Shown here: positions 52,111 to 64,000 of the stretch, one piece after another
How positions within the stretch are numbered: position 1 is the stretch's first letter
Layout of the letters: each line of letters starts with the position of its first letter
Source of the DNA: Omphiscola glabra
Taxonomy: Eukaryota > Mollusca > Gastropoda > Lymnaeidae
DNA length: 64,000 bases
Direction: 5' to 3'
Assembly (NCBI GenBank): GCA_964017045.1
Contig: OZ024804.1
Location: 26,762,348 to 26,826,347, forward strand
Program-made: the position numbers and the translations under genes
Notes under the pieces: generated by a model
Seen by the model: the letters and a program-made list of their open reading frames with translations, nothing else
Told to the model about the DNA's origin: nothing
Databases searched by the model: none

Positions 52111-55100
52111 TTAAATCGACATCCATTTCTGCAGTGTTGCTTCTGCCTGTGTCCTCAAATCCCTGCAAATAAAAAATGAAAAGCATTATTATTTAGACAT
52201 TTTTCATGTCAGTCCATTGAAAGAAAATTTTATGAGGCCTTGAAGTTTACACCACCCCCACCCCCATAAATCCTCACATTTTAAACTAAATTTTTTTGTG
52301 GATTTCTTTTTTTCCGTGGAGGTAAAGCTAAACTATAGATGAAGTCAGTTAAAGATGACTCAAATTGTTCATTATAGTTGATCTAAAATAAAAATGTTAG
52401 TGTAATTGTAACTTAAATTAAACGTGTACCTTTGCTCTTCTGGATCCATACCTGTTCCAGAAATGTTGGCCAGGGCATGACCAGTAGATTGGTACAATAT
52501 CAGCAAGTCATCAGCTGCACCTGATTGATAAACATTTACGACAACTCAATGAAGTGTAGCTTATTGCATGATTAATACAGAGAATGTAATTTAATATTTT
52601 TCAACTTTTTATTTAACCAGATTTATTTTGGGTCAAAAGAAAATAATTTCAATTAATGCTGATGGAATAATCTGCATGTAAACATACAGCTAATCATATT
52701 ATGTATCTTTTGATGCAATAAAAGTATTTTATTAATCAGGTCTTGCCTTGTGGAATTATTACTGCTAAATAATCATGTTAAGGGCATCATACTGAATTAT
52801 GGTCCTTAAGTGCCAAGTGTTTGTCACAAAAACTGTTGACCATCATTTCAGATGGTTGAAATATGTCCCAAATGATAACGTTTTCCAAATTTACCTTGTG
52901 GTGAAGACTGGTATCAGATGAGAAATCTACATTTAATAATGACTGCAAAGTAATAATTACCAGTTCTTAAAGATGCCATGACAGATAAAATGCCACAAAT
53001 CTGATAAATATCAGACGCCTTTCCTGAATCAATGTACTCAAGAAGAAGTTTGATAAACATCCTGGCAACACAAAGAAGAAATATTTTTTTTAATGCGCTA
53101 AAAATAAATGGAAACAACTTGTCACTCTCTATGCTTTATGAATATGCCAGACTCTTTGTCTCAAACTTCAATCAAGGCAATTTTTAACCCTTAAATTTAT
53201 TGTGCCCTATAGCTTCAATTGAGTTACAAATAAACTGTAAGTAATGTTTTGTACATTTAATTTAGCTATTTATATCGCCCAGAACATTATAAAACTCCCG
53301 CTCGATCTAAAGCTGGGTTTCCTATCAGTTTCTACACTCCACACCCTTACCAATGAGGTTGACTATCTCGCACCCCTTAAGATTTTGTTTGGCTAAGTCT
53401 TGCACCAATACAAGCAGAAGAAAATTTAAATTGGAAAAAAAATGGATTCCTAATTTTTTTAATTAAAACTGAATAACAGACCAGGTGTCGCAGCTGATGT
53501 GTGTCAGACTCAGCATGTTGAGCGATTTTCAACGGCACGTGGAAGACCAAAAATATATTAATAATATGACTAACCACAATGCATTTCATAAGTTTAACTT
53601 ATATATAGATTTGTGGCACTATGAAAGGAGAAATCATAATTGGTATATAATTACCAAAAGGTTGCACACACCTGACATAGACCATTGTAGAACTTACAAA
53701 ATAAGCTTGTTACTATATCAAATAAACTAAATGTTAGTCAAGACAAAAAAAAATGTAACATATATATCATGACTTAAAAGTACATCTGTTCTTGCAATCA
53801 CTCCTCCCCCCCCCCCCCCCCCCCCACCCTCAACTCCGCACCAAAATGCCACTTCACACCCCGGGAGGTTTACCAGGTGGGAAAACCTGATCTAAATATT
53901 CTAAATAAACATTTTCTTATTTTAATTTTAGTAATCTCAATAAATAACCAGCTTTTATGCAATTAAATAAGAAACAAATATTAATATCAATAACAGAACT
54001 AAAAGGTTGTTAAGATCCCTGCTATTGTTCATAAGAGAACTAAAAGGTTGTTAAGATCACTGCTATTGTTCATAAGAGAACTAAAAGGTTGTTAAGATCC
54101 CTGCTATTGTTCATAAGAGAACTAAAAGGTTGTTAAGATCACTGCTATTGTTCATAAGAGAACTAAAAGGTTGTTAAGATCCCTGCTATTGTTCATAAGA
54201 GAACTAAAAGGTTGTTAAGATCCCTATGAAAAATAAAAAGCTTACTTTTTCATTGAAAGTTTCTTCTTCATTATCAGAGCCATCAAAGTTGTCGTCAGAG
54301 GAGGTAGTTCACCTTCCTTGCTGAATCCATTCTTCTTGCAACTCCATGCTGTCTCACTGACAATACAACTCAGAACACTGGTCAGCATTTTCTCAGCCAA
54401 GGCCACGGGTTTCCCTGGACCAGCGAGTTCTGTGATAATGTTATGCAAGCCTGGGTTCACTTTTAAGACGAGCTGCGACACACTATTACCTTCGACATCC
54501 TTTTCAGATTGTTCTAAGGTCTCATCATTCTGGACTCTCTTGATCAGCATTTCCATAAATTTACTTACGCAGTTGTAAACGAGTTCATCAAAATGACATT
54601 TGGAAGCAGCAGCTTCAGCCTGATCATGCCTGCGCAGTTGTGTAAACTGGTACACACATGCTAAAGAACTGTTCAAGAGCAGGTGAGATGTAGGGCACGC
54701 CAGGATGTTGCTGCAAAGTTGAGCCATTTCATCTAATAAAGCCTCGTCATACATGCCAGTTGAGAGCAGGTTTCGACAGAGTTTCACAGTAACTTCTACC
54801 AGTTGGACAGAGAGCTCAAATTTAACGGTATTTTGTGAAGCGGTCTTCAATAAAGTTGGCACAACACAACCAGTGATCCAGCCAATAGCGGTGTGGACTG
54901 CCTTCTTAGCTTCAGCATAAACAGCATTACCTTCAGGGTCCTCAGTGCAGACATGCTCCTCTCCTTTCTCACCTTGCACATTGCCGATTTGTGTACATAT
55001 GAACGCAGAAAGCCTTAGGTACAAGGTGTAGAATTTAACCCAAAAGCTTGAATCGCACACTGATGTATCGGCAGTTGTGTTGTTGGTCAGGAAATCTCTA

Positions 55101-58100
55101 ATGTGCTGCATCACTGGGCTGATAGCTTGCACTAAAGACATAAGACTAACCTTGTGCTTAGTAAGCAATATCCTTCTGTTCTCAGCCGGTTCAATGGACT
55201 TCAGAACTAAGTCGATGGCAAGATTCACATCAATAACATCCTCTGGCTCTGTGATGAAGCCAACAGTTTTCTTCTTTCTGGATTGTTTTTTTGCACTTCC
55301 CCCCAGGGGCTTGGGGTCCTGCCCCTGAGTCCGGCTCAAGGACTTCTCAAACGATTCTTTGACCATTTCAAGAAGGGAGTCAGCCTTTCCCCACAAGACC
55401 AGAGATTTGATGACCGTTGTGTCCATCACCTGGCCAGTTCGAGAGCCACGCTTTAAACTCTTCAGCAAATTCTGACTGACTAGGGGCAAAGCCTTTGCAG
55501 GGAGATGACCCGCTAGGGCCACCAGGGCAGTGTCAAGGTTAGGGTCCTGTCAGATGATGGAAACAGTATTTTTGGATTAATCATTACTGCTGCAATGTGT
55601 TAGTGATCTCCCTTTATGGAGAAGGCTTTTAGCCAAAATTTTATTAATTTGTTTTGTCTTATAGCTTTACCCTACTTATAAATATTAATAGTTTGTTTTA
55701 ATTTTGGTGTTCCACTACTATAGCACATTCTAATCTTACGTTATTTACCGAACAATAACTTGCCCTTTGCTAGTCATTATATCACAATCCAATCCAACTC
55801 TATTTACCTAACAATAACTTGTCCTTTGCTAGTCAGAAAGGACCTAATGAGCAGGTTGAAATTAATATACAACATTGGGAAGAGAGTTGACATCAATATT
55901 AATATCTACCACAGTTTGAGAGTACACTGACCTGTGATACAGCCATCAATTCTCGCACCATGATGCTCAGCTTTTTCGACAAACCTTCTTTCATCTGCCT
56001 GTTTTCTGGCAGACTGAGCTGCTTCAACACTGCTGTCATCATCAAATAGAGGGCCTCTACAATGCCGCAGAAGTCATCAGTTGTGCTACCGTCACTCTCT
56101 TTCTGCTCCCCCTCGGCAGCATCTTCGTCGTGCTCCTCAGCTCTGGGAACAGATGCATCCTTTGAAGTTCTCCTCTGCTTCCTTGTACGGCGAGATGAAG
56201 CAGCCGCATTCTCATGTGGAGGCTGCTGTTCGACAGAGTAATTACCACTGCTGCTGTTATTCCTGCTGCTATTCTCCTCACTAGACTCAGTGCTGCGGTT
56301 GTTGCCTGACTGAAGTTGTCGAGAGCCCTCCAGGACATATCGGCAGAGGACAACCATGTATTTTACAATTTCGTCAAGACTGAGAAATTCTGAGAGGTGA
56401 CAGTAAAACTCCCTTGCAGCATTTATGTTGGATTTAATAAGAGTGACACTCCTCTCGACCTGAGTGGCTGGTGGCTTATCTAAGGGGACAAAAGAAGCGT
56501 GGATCAGCTTCATAATCCTTTGACAGACGGGGCTGGAATCAATGGCAAGTCTTGCTAAAATGTGCTCCACTGGGACAATGTGCCAGAACTTAATTGCTCT
56601 CAGACCTTTGACAGTCAATAAGAGATCAAATGTGGCTATTCTGACTTTCTCTGAGTTGTCATGAATGAAATTCCTTAGCTGTGGGAGGATGGTTTTAAGT
56701 GAAGGGATGCACAGATGATTGGTACACAGCTGATTCATCAACTAGAAAGTATAATAAAAATAAAATGGTTCACATAATTCTGCAAGTATCTTAAGACAAA
56801 CTTATTCTAAGTGTAAAAAATATATTATATAAATCATGCAAATCAGTATAATAGTTGGATTCATAAAAATCATATTAATGTATTCAATTCCCTACAAGAA
56901 TATATATATTTTTTTTATGTTGTAAAGTAAAGTATTAGTTTATTGTATTATCCATTTTATTGCAAAGTAAGTGCAGGGGTTGTGAAAAGGGCTCAGTCTT
57001 ATAGGCACAGTCCACAATGGCCCTGTCCCCAGAGGGTTAATAATAAATATATCGAAAGTGTTCCATGATGCTCATTTAAAAACAAGTCAGTTATCAACAT
57101 TATCATGTGGGTGAGACAAAATCATTGATTATCTATGATAAACATGGGCACACAGATGCAACAAGAAATCCAGTTTAAAAAAACAATTTCTGGAGCTGTT
57201 TGTAAATTTTAGGATATTTTTTAAAGGATTCTATTTTCCAATAATGTTGGCTTTTTTTAAAAATGTCTCCAATTTCTCATTTCACACAAGAAATCAATCC
57301 CAACTGATAGTAGGACTTTGGTGATTACAAAAACTACCATGCTACATGCTATAATGATCTTTTTGTGCAAATATTGATTTACCTTAATGGTAGCTTCTCT
57401 AATAGCAGGAGTGGAGCAGTCATAGGCTAGATCTTGCACCAGGGATGTCATCAAGCATTGTATGACCTGTTTAAAGATTTGGTACGGGGAAGATCATTAC
57501 TGGCTGTGAAAATTATTATTTTTTAAACACTCTAGCAATATTTGAGTGCTGAAGTAACAAAAAGGAAATCAATGGATTCAAAAAAAAAACTCTTGGCATT
57601 TAAAGAAACTCAACGAGGCAAAACTGGAAAGATAAATCGAGAACTGAGTCAAATTTTTTTTTATATTCATTGAGAAAAATGTTGCTATAATTTAAGGCAA
57701 AAAATTGTTCCTTTAGAAGTGAAAATTAAAAGCAGTCAGTGCTTGAGATATAATGAAATGTTGTATATTTAATTACTCTAGAACTTTAAAACTCAAACAA
57801 AATATAGAGAGCATGACATGAAGAAAGAAGGGTTAGTAATGGTAAGCATAAAAATTTGCTTCATATTTAACAAAATATTTCTAGAAATTCAATACAATTT
57901 TTCCAAAAGGAGTACAGGAAGTTATTCTCAATCTCGGAGACGGTACATACAAACGGTTTTTATCAGAGTTGCATTACTACCAATACATTGGTAGTTAATT
58001 TCTAAACTGCTGAATTGTATATCTGTGCAAAAAAAAAAAAACATTTTTCAACAAGACTAAAAGACTACCTGAGCAGGTATGAGCTCCCAGTAAAGGTTGA

Positions 58101-61100
58101 GCACTTTGCCAACTCCTTTCACTGCTGTTAGTCTGACCTCAGCCACGGGATCAGACAAGAGGCTCTGTAACATTCATGTAAACTATTAACTGAATTAATC
58201 AAAGCATAAAATATGTTAAATGAACAAATGCGTCTGGATTAAAAATTTTCAAAAATCCATGTTTCAACATCAACTGAAACATGTTCTGATCCTGGAGAAA
58301 ATTTTTTTTTTATCTAGTTTAAAAAAATAATTTCAACTAAAATGACATGGAGAACTGTACTGAAATACCTACATGCATCAAATCAAATTGTCGCTGTAAG
58401 TAGACATCTGCTTGTTCATTATGAAGTAATGGGTCTTGCAAGGGGAAAACATCAAACATTAATGTAGCAGCATTTACTCGAACATCGCTATTGGTTACCT
58501 GACACGTGAAGATATTAATTTACATTCAGGAAGAAAAAAGTAAAATAAACAAACAAAAAATCACATTTGAGGGGACAAAACAATTAATTATTTTTGAATA
58601 AAGCATAATTTAACAAGATGAAGATTATTCTAAATGTGCGTAAGTCCTCCTGCAGACCTCAAAATAAGGAATGTGCTTCTTGGGGAAGTTACAGATTAGT
58701 GTCGTGGAAAATGACACATATTGGTTAGGCCATGTTTATAGAATGGAGGCAGGCCCTATTCCAAAGGACCCTGCTGTATGAAAAATAAGCAGAGGGGGCA
58801 AGACATATAGGACGGTTGGGACTATCCGATAAAGACATATAGGATGGTTGGGACTATCCGATAGACATATAGGATGGTTGGGACTATGCTATAAAGACAT
58901 ATAGGATGGTGGGAATATGCTATAAAGACATATAGGATGGTTGGGACTATGCTATAAAGACATATAGGACGGTGTTGGAAATAAAGATGAAGAAAGACAA
59001 CTTCCAAACTAGAGACTGAGGGGAGTAATGTTAATGACCATTATGGCTGGCAAACTGCAGTGAACTGGAGAATGTGCAATACCAAGTTCTTGTAGCAAAA
59101 TGAGCAATACGAAAAGACCAATGTAAACCAGGTTCTTCTGTGAGAATTGCAGCTGAGACTGCCACCCCAGTATCTGCCTCATAAGCCACTTGAGAAAGTG
59201 CAAATAAAACAGAATCTACACAATTGTCTTAAGAAAACAAAAGGATGCCAGGTAAAACTAGAACATTATTAATAGTAAGACTGTCCCTATGCAATTTAGA
59301 CAGCGATTTATTTGAGTGGTGATGGCAAATAACAATCTATAAATTATCTTTAAATTCGATCATGAAAAATATTTTTAATTTGTCACAAAAATAAACAATT
59401 GAACAAACTTACCAATAATGATCGCCACAGAATTGGTTCATATAATTTTGTTAACATTGCTTCCACGCCTCGCTGAGTCTTTTCATTGTGGATGAAACTG
59501 AGAATCTGTTCAAATCATGGGGGGAAAAAATAAATTAATAAATGAAAAAATAAAAATTTAAAAAAATAAATAATAAATGTTTAAAGGCCGTTTAGATAAT
59601 TTAATAATATAGAAGCTGATCCAAAAAGGCTTCGTCAACATAACTTCAACTTTGTGACCAATATAACTCGACAATCAATTAGTGAAAACATCTACAATCA
59701 ATTTTTAACACTAGTAGATTTAAAAACTCCATTGCAATAATAATGTGTGATAGTAGAAATTACCATAATATACCTTATAAAGTGCATTAAAGACAGAGTT
59801 CTCATGTCCTCTCTTGCAATGAACAGCTCTGTACATAAAATCTTGAATACAGTACAGCTCTAGTTTCTGTTGATGGGGAGGGGAACAAAACATTTTTATG
59901 CTGTATTTACAAAATATAGAAACTTGTTCTCATCTCATTTACTCTCTTTAAATCTTTAATGTGTACCATTTTTAAAGTTAACAAATCACCTGTACAAATA
60001 GCTGTCCCACCCTTCTCCCCAACTAAACCATTCATATCCCTATCCTAAACCAACACACTCTTACTCCTATCCTAAACTTACCCATCCTTATCCCTTACTC
60101 CCACACATTACATGAAAAACTGTCAGAAAGAACAGAGATTTTGGGAAAAGACCATTGTGTTCTTCCTATTTGCCGAGCCATGCTGGACAGTTCTTAGTTT
60201 AGTGCTGCCATATTCATCTGTCATTATGTATTGATCTTTCATAAACTATTTTTTTTTAAATATGACACCAATGTTTATGTTTTTTGTTACCAGAATATGT
60301 TAGACAGCTGATTTCTAAGGCCTCACTAATTGGGCTGATGTCTTCCCTCTTCAATGGTTCAAAATTTTTTACTCAGGCTACACTTCCTGTTCCTGAAAGC
60401 TGCCTCACTGGTGGGACAGATCCAAACGTGATACGGTAACTTTTGGTAAGGAGGTAGACGACAGAACCATTGCACCACAGGGGTGACTCTTGTTTAGAGA
60501 ACCACAATGTATCAGTCACATTTGAATGTCCCAGCTTACCTCCCTATGCTCGCCTGAAGTCTTTTGCCATGCTCTGAAGTAAATTTCTCCATATTTGCCA
60601 TGCCATTGTCTACAACAGAGTAGAATATGTGTATGCATGAAGGGGGAAAAACATCAAAAATATAGAAATGTACCATCAAAGCTGATAAAATCTCTATCAA
60701 CAATCAAGACATAATTTAAAGCAATCACTGTCAAAATGCACTATTACAGTCATTGCACAAATATCAAATTGTTTTAAGTCTATCATTACAGAACTGGGAC
60801 CATTTAGTGTGGTGAAGCTGGGTGAGCAATGTTTCCATATAAGGAGCTAGAGAGGTTTTCATTTATTTTTGTTTTAAAATAGTGTTGTTTTATATGTACT
60901 GGCTGTCAATATAATGAGTGTCCTATATCTTTGGGACCATCAACTTTATGGATGACAGCCATCTTTGTCAGCCATCTTTCAGAAGTTTGTTGACAGGGTT
61001 TCTTCCTCCCCAAGATTAATTGTCTTGATGATTCTTTTATTTGGCGTGTTGTTATATGTACAGCGTGGTGAGACCAGCCCTAGGTTGGGGTAATATGTTA

Positions 61101-63825
61101 TAAAAAAATGTCTTATAATAATAATAATAATAATAGCAGAAAATTCAGACATCCTCAAGACAAGAGACTACACCATATTTTATAGTGGGAACAACGCTAA
61201 CACTCTTGCAACAGGATTTACTGTGAAGAAAGAAGTTTTCGGTGCAGTTATAGTTTTAAACCAGAGAATGAAAGATTGTGCTCTTTGAGTGTGCGAGGAA
61301 AAATGTTTAAAATAACATTTAGACATGTTCAGGCTCCCACTGAAGAGACAGAAGGTCAGATATAAGAATCCTTTTATGTTGATACCAAGCCAGACCTCAA
61401 ATATATGAGAGCCAGGATGGAGCATTAATTACGGAGAATAGTAAAGTACTTGAGAGCTGGGCTGAATATTTTGAGGGCATACTTCATGCAAACAATGGAC
61501 AAGATGAAGATTATCAAACACCAATTGAAGGGCCGAGTAGAAAAAGTACTTAAGTGTATTTTTGCAGTTTTGAGAAAATTGAGTTTAAAATTTTTAAATT
61601 CTTATTTAAATACCTTAAAAGCTGCTCGAGGTAACTCTGAATCAAACACTTTTGGACATTTTTCATGATTGATATTTTCAGGAATGATTCAGAAGAAGTA
61701 ATCAAATACAATGCCTGCCTTAACTCATTTTTGAAAAATTGTAACTTAAGTACTTTTTCTACTCTGCCCTTCAATTGGAAGACCAGACCCTTTAATAAAC
61801 TCCCAAACTCTAGAAGAAACTACAGAAGTAATCAATTATATGAAAAACCACAAAGCCCCTGGAGAAGATCTCATCACAGCAGAATTATTAAATATGGAGG
61901 AAGAGAAACTGCACACTCTGACACAAAAATTTTAATCTAAAAATTGGCAAGAAGAGAAAATTCCAGCAGAATAGGAAATAGCTCTAATAACCCCAATACA
62001 CAAGAAAGGTTCCAAACATCAATGCAAAAGCTAGAGGAATTTACATATTAAATGTTACATACACAAAATTTGACAAAATTAATTGACAAAAGACTTCACC
62101 TGTACACTGAACAAATACTAGTTGACTACCAATTTGGATTCAGACAAAAGAGATCAATGACTGATCAGATTTTCACCATCAGACGCCTGTTAGAGAAATG
62201 TTAAGAATACAATATCCCAGTCGATCAACGTCATTCTATGTTGACTTAAAATGGCCTAATGCTTCTTCGTCTGCAGGAGTTTGGCATACCCAACAAACTG
62301 ACAAGACTGATACATAAGTTTTAACAACTCAAAAAGAAAAGTCAAGGTTCAGGGTGAATATTCAAGGGAATTTCAGATTAGACGAGGCCTAAGACAAGGA
62401 GACCCACTGTATTTTATGCTATGTAACCTAACATTAGAGAGAATTATAAGAAGCATACATATTGACACCAGAAGAAAAAATAACAGGATACTTTCTGAGG
62501 CAAACCCAAGACTCACAACCAATGGGCACTCTCTACAATCAACCCCTTCAGTATCTTGCATATGCTGATGACATAGCACTGTTATGGAAAAGTAGTAAAG
62601 ACATATCAAAAGCTTTTTATTGAATTAGAAGACACATCACTACAAAAAGGTTTGGAAGTTAACAACCAAAAAACAAAATACATGACTGTGTTAAGAGGAG
62701 AAAAGACAGATGAAACCATTTAAATTAGAAACCTGACTTTTGAAAAAAGTAAATCAATTCAAATAACTAGGATCCATGAAAAAAAATTAATTACTAACAG
62801 AAAAAAGGAAAGAATATCAACAGGAAATAGGACATACTTCAGTACTCACAAAATACTGAAAAGTAGAAACATTACAAGAAAAACAAAGAAAACTATTTAT
62901 AAAATTGTAATCAGACCAGTTGTAAAATATGCAAGTAAAACTGTGACCTTAACAAAAACAGCAGAAAACCTATTAAATATATAGGAGAGAAAATATGAAT
63001 AGAGAATACGAACCAATCGTATAGACTCTATCAGGATCCCACGATAGTAGCAGAAAAAAAAAGGGCAGGCTACACTTTGCGGGATTTAAAAAGAATGCCA
63101 AATGACAGAGTAGTGGGTACATCACCAAAACCCCAGAGGAAACAAAAACGGCTCAAAAGCAGACTTAGGCTTAGATGGATGGATGATGTGGAAAAAAGAT
63201 CTGCAACAACTGAGAATCCAAGCATGGAAAAGAAAAGCATTAGTTAGGTCTGAGTGGAAGGAAGTGGTGAGGCAGGCCAAAGCCTTACATGGGCTGTAGC
63301 GTCACATGGATGGATGGATGTTTGTTGGAACGACCCTTACCATAAGACATTTCTTTAGGCGCACGCAAAGCGGTGCAATTATTTGCCTGACGCTGGTGGA
63401 GGTGATCCCATGCACATTTGATCAGACAAGCTTCTGGTATGAGCCAGACAAGCTTCTGGTATGAGCCAGACAAGCTAACATTCTGATACAGAACCACCAG
63501 GGTAAAGTTAGTTGTTAGTTAAGCAATTCTTTGGAAAGCAAATAATTTTAGTACTTTAAATTCTGCATTATCTCTAGCTAGGATTACCCTGGTCTGAGGT
63601 CACACGGTTACAAATTCTAAGAATTAAAAAATAGAGAAAATTCTAAACTTATAAGACAAAATCTATTTTTACTGATCAAGACACTCTAGCACAAATATGT
63701 GATATGGATTGATTGATTGATTCATCTCACCTAGGAGTGCTGGTTAGATGGTTCTTGATGCTTTGGTGTAATTTTTCTGTGAATTGTACATCAAGTGTGA
63801 ACAGGTAAGAGAGAAATGTGATGCC
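52111..63825 (-). CDS. NCAPG2: Condensin-2 complex subunit G2, C-terminal 1003 residues, 5' end outside window
   Basis: A HEAT-repeat subunit of condensin II, which compacts chromosomes in the nucleus with SMC2, SMC4, NCAPH2 and NCAPD3. Exons in transcript order (plus coordinates): 63731-63825, 60540-60609, 59774-59866, 59413-59505, 58373-58498, 58069-58164, 57383-57466, 55932-56741, 54246-55546, 52961-53061, 52430-52520, 52111-52162. All borders are GT-AG and phases join over 3012 nt. Similarity to human NCAPG2, recalled from memory, is clearest in YFRAWQKTSG, CIQDFM, LYEPILWRSLL, VRVNAATLMFDVFPLQDP, and HDNSEKVRIATFDLLL. The large exon 55932-56741 holds a disordered Ser/Asn/Glu insert (about 56075-56309) with basic RRTRKQRR (56169-56192), perhaps a nuclear signal. 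The human protein is about 1143 residues, so roughly 140 are missing at the N-terminus. Confidence 0.94.
53807..53826. repeat. C homopolymer in NCAPG2 intron
   Basis: About 20 consecutive C, one of many G/C runs in the window. Confidence 0.85.
53995..54226. repeat. 41-bp minisatellite next to an NCAPG2 splice donor
   Basis: About 5.5 near-identical copies of a 41-bp unit with 'gaactaaaaggttgttaaga' and then 'tccctgctattgttcataag'. It ends about 20 bp from the donor at 54244-54245, which follows the 1301-nt exon on the minus strand. Confidence 0.95.
58800..58978. repeat. About 30-bp minisatellite in NCAPG2 intron
   Basis: Six copies of 'gacatataggatggttggga' plus 'ctatgctataaa', lying between the exons at 58373-58498 and 59413-59505. 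Confidence 0.92.
61030..61134 (+). mobile_element. LINE 3' tail fragment in NCAPG2 intron
   Basis: Contains 'gtacagcgtggtgagaccag', 'ccctaggttggggtaa' and an (ATA)n tail. It is the same 3' end as 35385-35912. Confidence 0.8.
61140..63325 (+). pseudogene. Decayed LINE with endonuclease and reverse transcriptase remnants
   Basis: Lies antisense in the NCAPG2 intron between 60609 and 63731. At 61150-61270 a frame resembles an APE endonuclease (RDYTIFYSGNN). Near 61450-61480 it reads LESWAEYFEG. From 61830 the reverse transcriptase follows: MKNHKAPGEDLITAELL, then ITPIHKKGS. The catalytic box YADD is at 62561-62572. The C-terminal RWMDDVEK is near 63172-63195, and the 3' end is a short (TGGA)n tail near 63305-63320. 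Many stops and frameshifts show it is dead. It belongs to the same family as 20665-21606, but I cannot assign a clade. Confidence 0.87.
61521..61778. mobile_element. TIR element nested in the LINE
   Basis: A roughly 258-bp element with inverted ends of about 35 bp: left 'gccgagtagaaaaagtactt', right 'aagtactttttctactctgc'. It interrupts the LINE reading frame between its linker and reverse transcriptase. The flanking 'caattgaag' and 'caattggaag' may be the target duplication. Confidence 0.75.
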
Positions 63826-64000
63826 CTGTAGGTAGAAAGAGGATCCATTGTGTTATTATCATTTATAGATACAGTAAGTAAATGGGTCAGAAATCACAAT
63901 TTATTTACAAAACATAAAAGGTTTATCTCCAAAGTTAATGTTAAATTTATTTTAACTTCTTAACTTGTGAATTGAAAAAAACTTTTAACTTATGAAAATT

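Noticed and set aside
53485..53730. 81-residue plus-strand frame
   Set aside because: It lies inside an NCAPG2 intron, is antisense, and has no recognisable family or splice partners.
58822..59007. 61-residue minus-strand frame
   Set aside because: It is the translation of the 30-bp minisatellite at 58800-58978.

Overview
The window is animal nuclear DNA. It has introns with GT/AG borders, animal repeat families, and one tRNA-Lys(CTT) of metazoan type. The AT-rich background, the LINE types and the many minisatellites fit a gastropod mollusc, probably a freshwater pulmonate snail. That placement is an inference from general appearance and was not tested by a database search.

Bases 1-33000 hold no intact protein gene that I can support. 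They are filled with minisatellite arrays of 12 to 60 bp units, decayed LINE retrotransposons, short non-autonomous DNA transposons, and G or C homopolymer runs. Six of these transposons in the whole window have perfect 8-bp target-site duplications. One of them, at 29481-29675, closely resembles the horizontally spread SPIN hAT family. The tRNA-Lys gene is at 6061-6133 on the minus strand.

Bases 33038-49687 carry a complete xylulose kinase gene (XYLB) on the plus strand. I placed 18 coding exons whose phases all join, giving a 531-residue FGGY-family kinase. Its introns contain a hAT MITE, a LINE 3' end, a second TIR element, and a 1.45-kb minisatellite that appears to have grown out of the 3' end of a LINE.

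Bases 52111-63825 carry most of the condensin II subunit G2 gene (NCAPG2) on the minus strand. Twelve exons encode the last 1003 residues. The amino-terminal exons lie beyond the right edge. One intron holds a decayed LINE with endonuclease and reverse transcriptase remnants, itself interrupted by a TIR element. Another intron has a 41-bp minisatellite ending about 20 bp from a splice donor.

The two genes converge across about 2.4 kb. They act in unrelated processes, pentose metabolism and chromosome condensation, and nothing suggests shared regulation. I found no new multi-gene system. The most notable signals are the SPIN-like element, the LINE-derived minisatellite, and a 29-bp satellite whose three minus-strand frames all encode the same peptide cycle.
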